DNA from: Spirochaetota bacterium
GTDB taxonomy: Bacteria; Spirochaetota; Spirochaetia; Treponematales; Treponemataceae
Length of the DNA: 7,421 nucleotides
Assembly: GCA_022704725.1 (NCBI GenBank)
Contig: JAKJFV010000073.1
Span: 1-7,421 of the forward strand
Reading direction: 5' to 3'
Position 1 is the first letter of the stretch. Every line of letters begins with the position of its first letter. Made by a program: the position numbers and the translations under genes. The notes under the pieces were generated by a model. That model made no database searches. It had not been told where the DNA came from and worked only from the letters and a program-made list of their open reading frames with translations. Below, one piece after another: positions 6,130 through 7,421 of this stretch.

Positions 6130-7421
6130 AGATTATTTCCTGCCAGTTTTAAAAGGCCCCGAAAAAAATGACCGTTTGCCATATCGAGGAGTCCTTCAAA
6201 AAGTTTTCCCTTTATTCCGCCTGATATCTGCAAGCAGCGTAGCGGTCCGCCGGCGCTGGAATTCATCAGCATCTTGAACTCAGGATTTGAATAATCAGCC
6301 TTTCCGCCGCAGCCTTTTGCAATTGTTTTTTCAATTGATTTATACATAATCTTCATGATTAAAGAATAGTCTTTCATTTCTTCAACGCTGTTATCCATGG
6401 TGAAAAAACCTTTTTTCAAAACGGGTTCTGCATAAGGGCGCCCCAGTGCTTTTATAAAAGATTCATAATCCGGTTTCCCTTCACACGATTTGTACCAGTC
6501 ATTCTGCAGCTGGTTTAATGTTTCGCCTTTAACAAAAAGTTCTGCACAAAGGTTACCGGTAGAAATTGTATAATAGCCTTGCTCAATCACCCAGCCTTTA
6601 TTCCAGAGCGCAAAGCATCTGTCATCAAGTTCAAAAGAAGCTGTTTTTGTTTCACCTGAATTCAATGCAAGTTTACAAAAACGCTTAAGTTCACAGACCG
6701 GTCTGTGTATGCCTTCCTGCTGTTTTCCTATGAATAGAAGAACTGCTTCTTCCCCAAAACGCTCTCCGTTATTTGTAATATCAACAGAAACTTTTCTTCG
6801 GTCAATTTTCAGATTTGAGTATTCAAATTTTGTGTAGCTTAAACCAAAACCAAAAGGCCAGCGGACAGGAATATATGCTTTATCATAATATCTATAGCCG
6901 GCGTAAATCCCTTCTTCATAAAGAGCATCTTTCCCTTTGCCGTAGATTTCTGAGGAAGGAACATCTTCATATTTTACCGGCCATGTTTCTGTAAGCTTGC
7001 CGGAAGGATTTGCAATACCTGTAAGCAGATTATACGCAGCTTCACCCCCGCCCTCACCCGGTAAGCCCATATACAGAATTGCTTTTACAGAATCTGCCCA
7101 TGGGCATTCCACAACACAGCCGCAGAACAAAACAACAATCACATTGTTATTTGCCTTTACGGCAGCTTCAATTACCTTTACATGTCCTTCGCTCATACTC
7201 ATAGTGCCGCGGTCAAACCCTTCCGATTCATAAGGTGCCGGTAAGCCTGCAAAAATAATTACCTTGTCATTCTTAGATGATACTTTAATTACCTCATCGA
7301 GCAATGCATCAGTTGTGCTTCCGTCTTTTAAATATCCCTGCGCATAATCGCAATCCTCAAAATAATCAATCGGCTGTGAAAGCTTTACAGGATTGATATG
7401 ACTTGAGCCTGCACCTTGATA
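6126..7421 (-). CDS. GH3 beta-glucosidase-type glycosidase, partial
   Basis: The frame runs off the right edge; 431 C-terminal residues are visible. The first visible residues, YQGAGSSHINP, match the loop at the start of the GH3 C-terminal alpha/beta domain, so the catalytic barrel with the nucleophile Asp lies outside. The TTG at 7304 is not the start. GLPAPYESEGFDR (59-71) includes the Glu expected as acid/base (the Glu of SEGFDR is the best candidate). Next come MGLPGEGGGEAAYNLLTGIANPSGKL (118-143) and a fibronectin-III-like domain (about 165-300) opened by YRYYDKAYIPVRWPFGFGLSYT. The last 120 residues form an extra helical tail (ANGHFFRGLLKLAG at 415-428) seen in some clostridial-type GH3 enzymes. 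The segment LFCGCVVECPW (98-108) has three Cys where related enzymes usually have none. The enzyme likely removes beta-linked glucose or a related sugar from oligosaccharides; exact substrate is open. It heads the minus-strand gene run. Confidence 0.92.
   Translation of the reverse strand, partial: YQGAGSSHINPVKLSQPIDYFEDCDYAQGYLKDGSTTDALLDEVIKVSSKNDKVIIFAGLPAPYESEGFDRGTMSMSEGHVKVIEAAVKANNNVIVVLFCGCVVECPWADSVKAILYMGLPGEGGGEAAYNLLTGIANPSGKLTETWPVKYEDVPSSEIYGKGKDALYEEGIYAGYRYYDKAYIPVRWPFGFGLSYTKFEYSNLKIDRRKVSVDITNNGERFGEEAVLLFIGKQQEGIHRPVCELKRFCKLALNSGETKTASFELDDRCFALWNKGWVIEQGYYTISTGNLCAELFVKGETLNQLQNDWYKSCEGKPDYESFIKALGRPYAEPVLKKGFFTMDNSVEEMKDYSLIMKIMYKSIEKTIAKGCGGKADYSNPEFKMLMNSSAGGPLRCLQISGGIKGKLFEGLLDMANGHFFRGLLKLAGNNL

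Noticed and set aside
7302..7304. TTG as the start of a 392-residue GH3 protein
   Set aside because: The frame stays open to the window edge, and the upstream residues (QGAGSSHINP) belong to the conserved GH3 C-terminal domain, so the gene is simply cut by the edge.

Overview
The window is ordinary bacterial chromosome, compact and moderately AT-rich. It carries two intracellular-type glycosidases and a set of small accessory genes. The organism cannot be fixed from sequence alone. A short lipoprotein with a relaxed lipobox (Leu-Gly-Ser-Cys), strong AGGAG-type ribosome sites, use of GTG starts, and a GH36/GH3 pair would fit a saccharolytic spirochaete (Treponema-like) or a clostridial relative. 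I lean weakly to the former. No rRNA, tRNA, CRISPR array, insertion sequence or integrase gene was seen.

Left part (1-895, + strand): a perfect TATAAT box at the extreme left edge is followed by an uncharacterised 146-residue cytoplasmic protein, then a 110-residue predicted lipoprotein. Middle part (964-4011): a GNAT acetyltransferase on the minus strand is divergent from a complete GH36 alpha-galactosidase on the plus strand. They share a 216-bp intergenic region holding a good sigma70-type promoter for the acetyltransferase and a weaker candidate for the galactosidase. The galactosidase ends tail-to-tail with the next gene, with a 15-bp overlap of coding ends.

Right part (3997-7421, all minus strand, so read from right to left): a GH3 beta-glucosidase-type enzyme, cut by the window edge, overlaps a J-domain protein by 4 bp (ATGA). 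One base later comes a 27-codon stump of a HAD phosphatase. It is followed by a 40-residue Cys-containing small ORF with an excellent ribosome site, a YdeI/OmdA-family protein and a P-loop kinase-like protein. Spacings of -4, 1, 45, 18 and 26 nt suggest one transcription unit.

The two glycosidases would release galactose and glucose (or related sugars) from imported oligosaccharides. No transporter or regulator for them is in the window. The glycosidases have visibly higher GC than the J-domain and YdeI genes, so the small genes look like an accessory layer of different history. The most unusual spot is 5283-5535, where a HAD gene with an intact start, ribosome site and DxDGT motif stops after 27 codons and is followed directly by an unrecognised Cys microprotein. 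I see no clear evidence of a new defence or mobile system.
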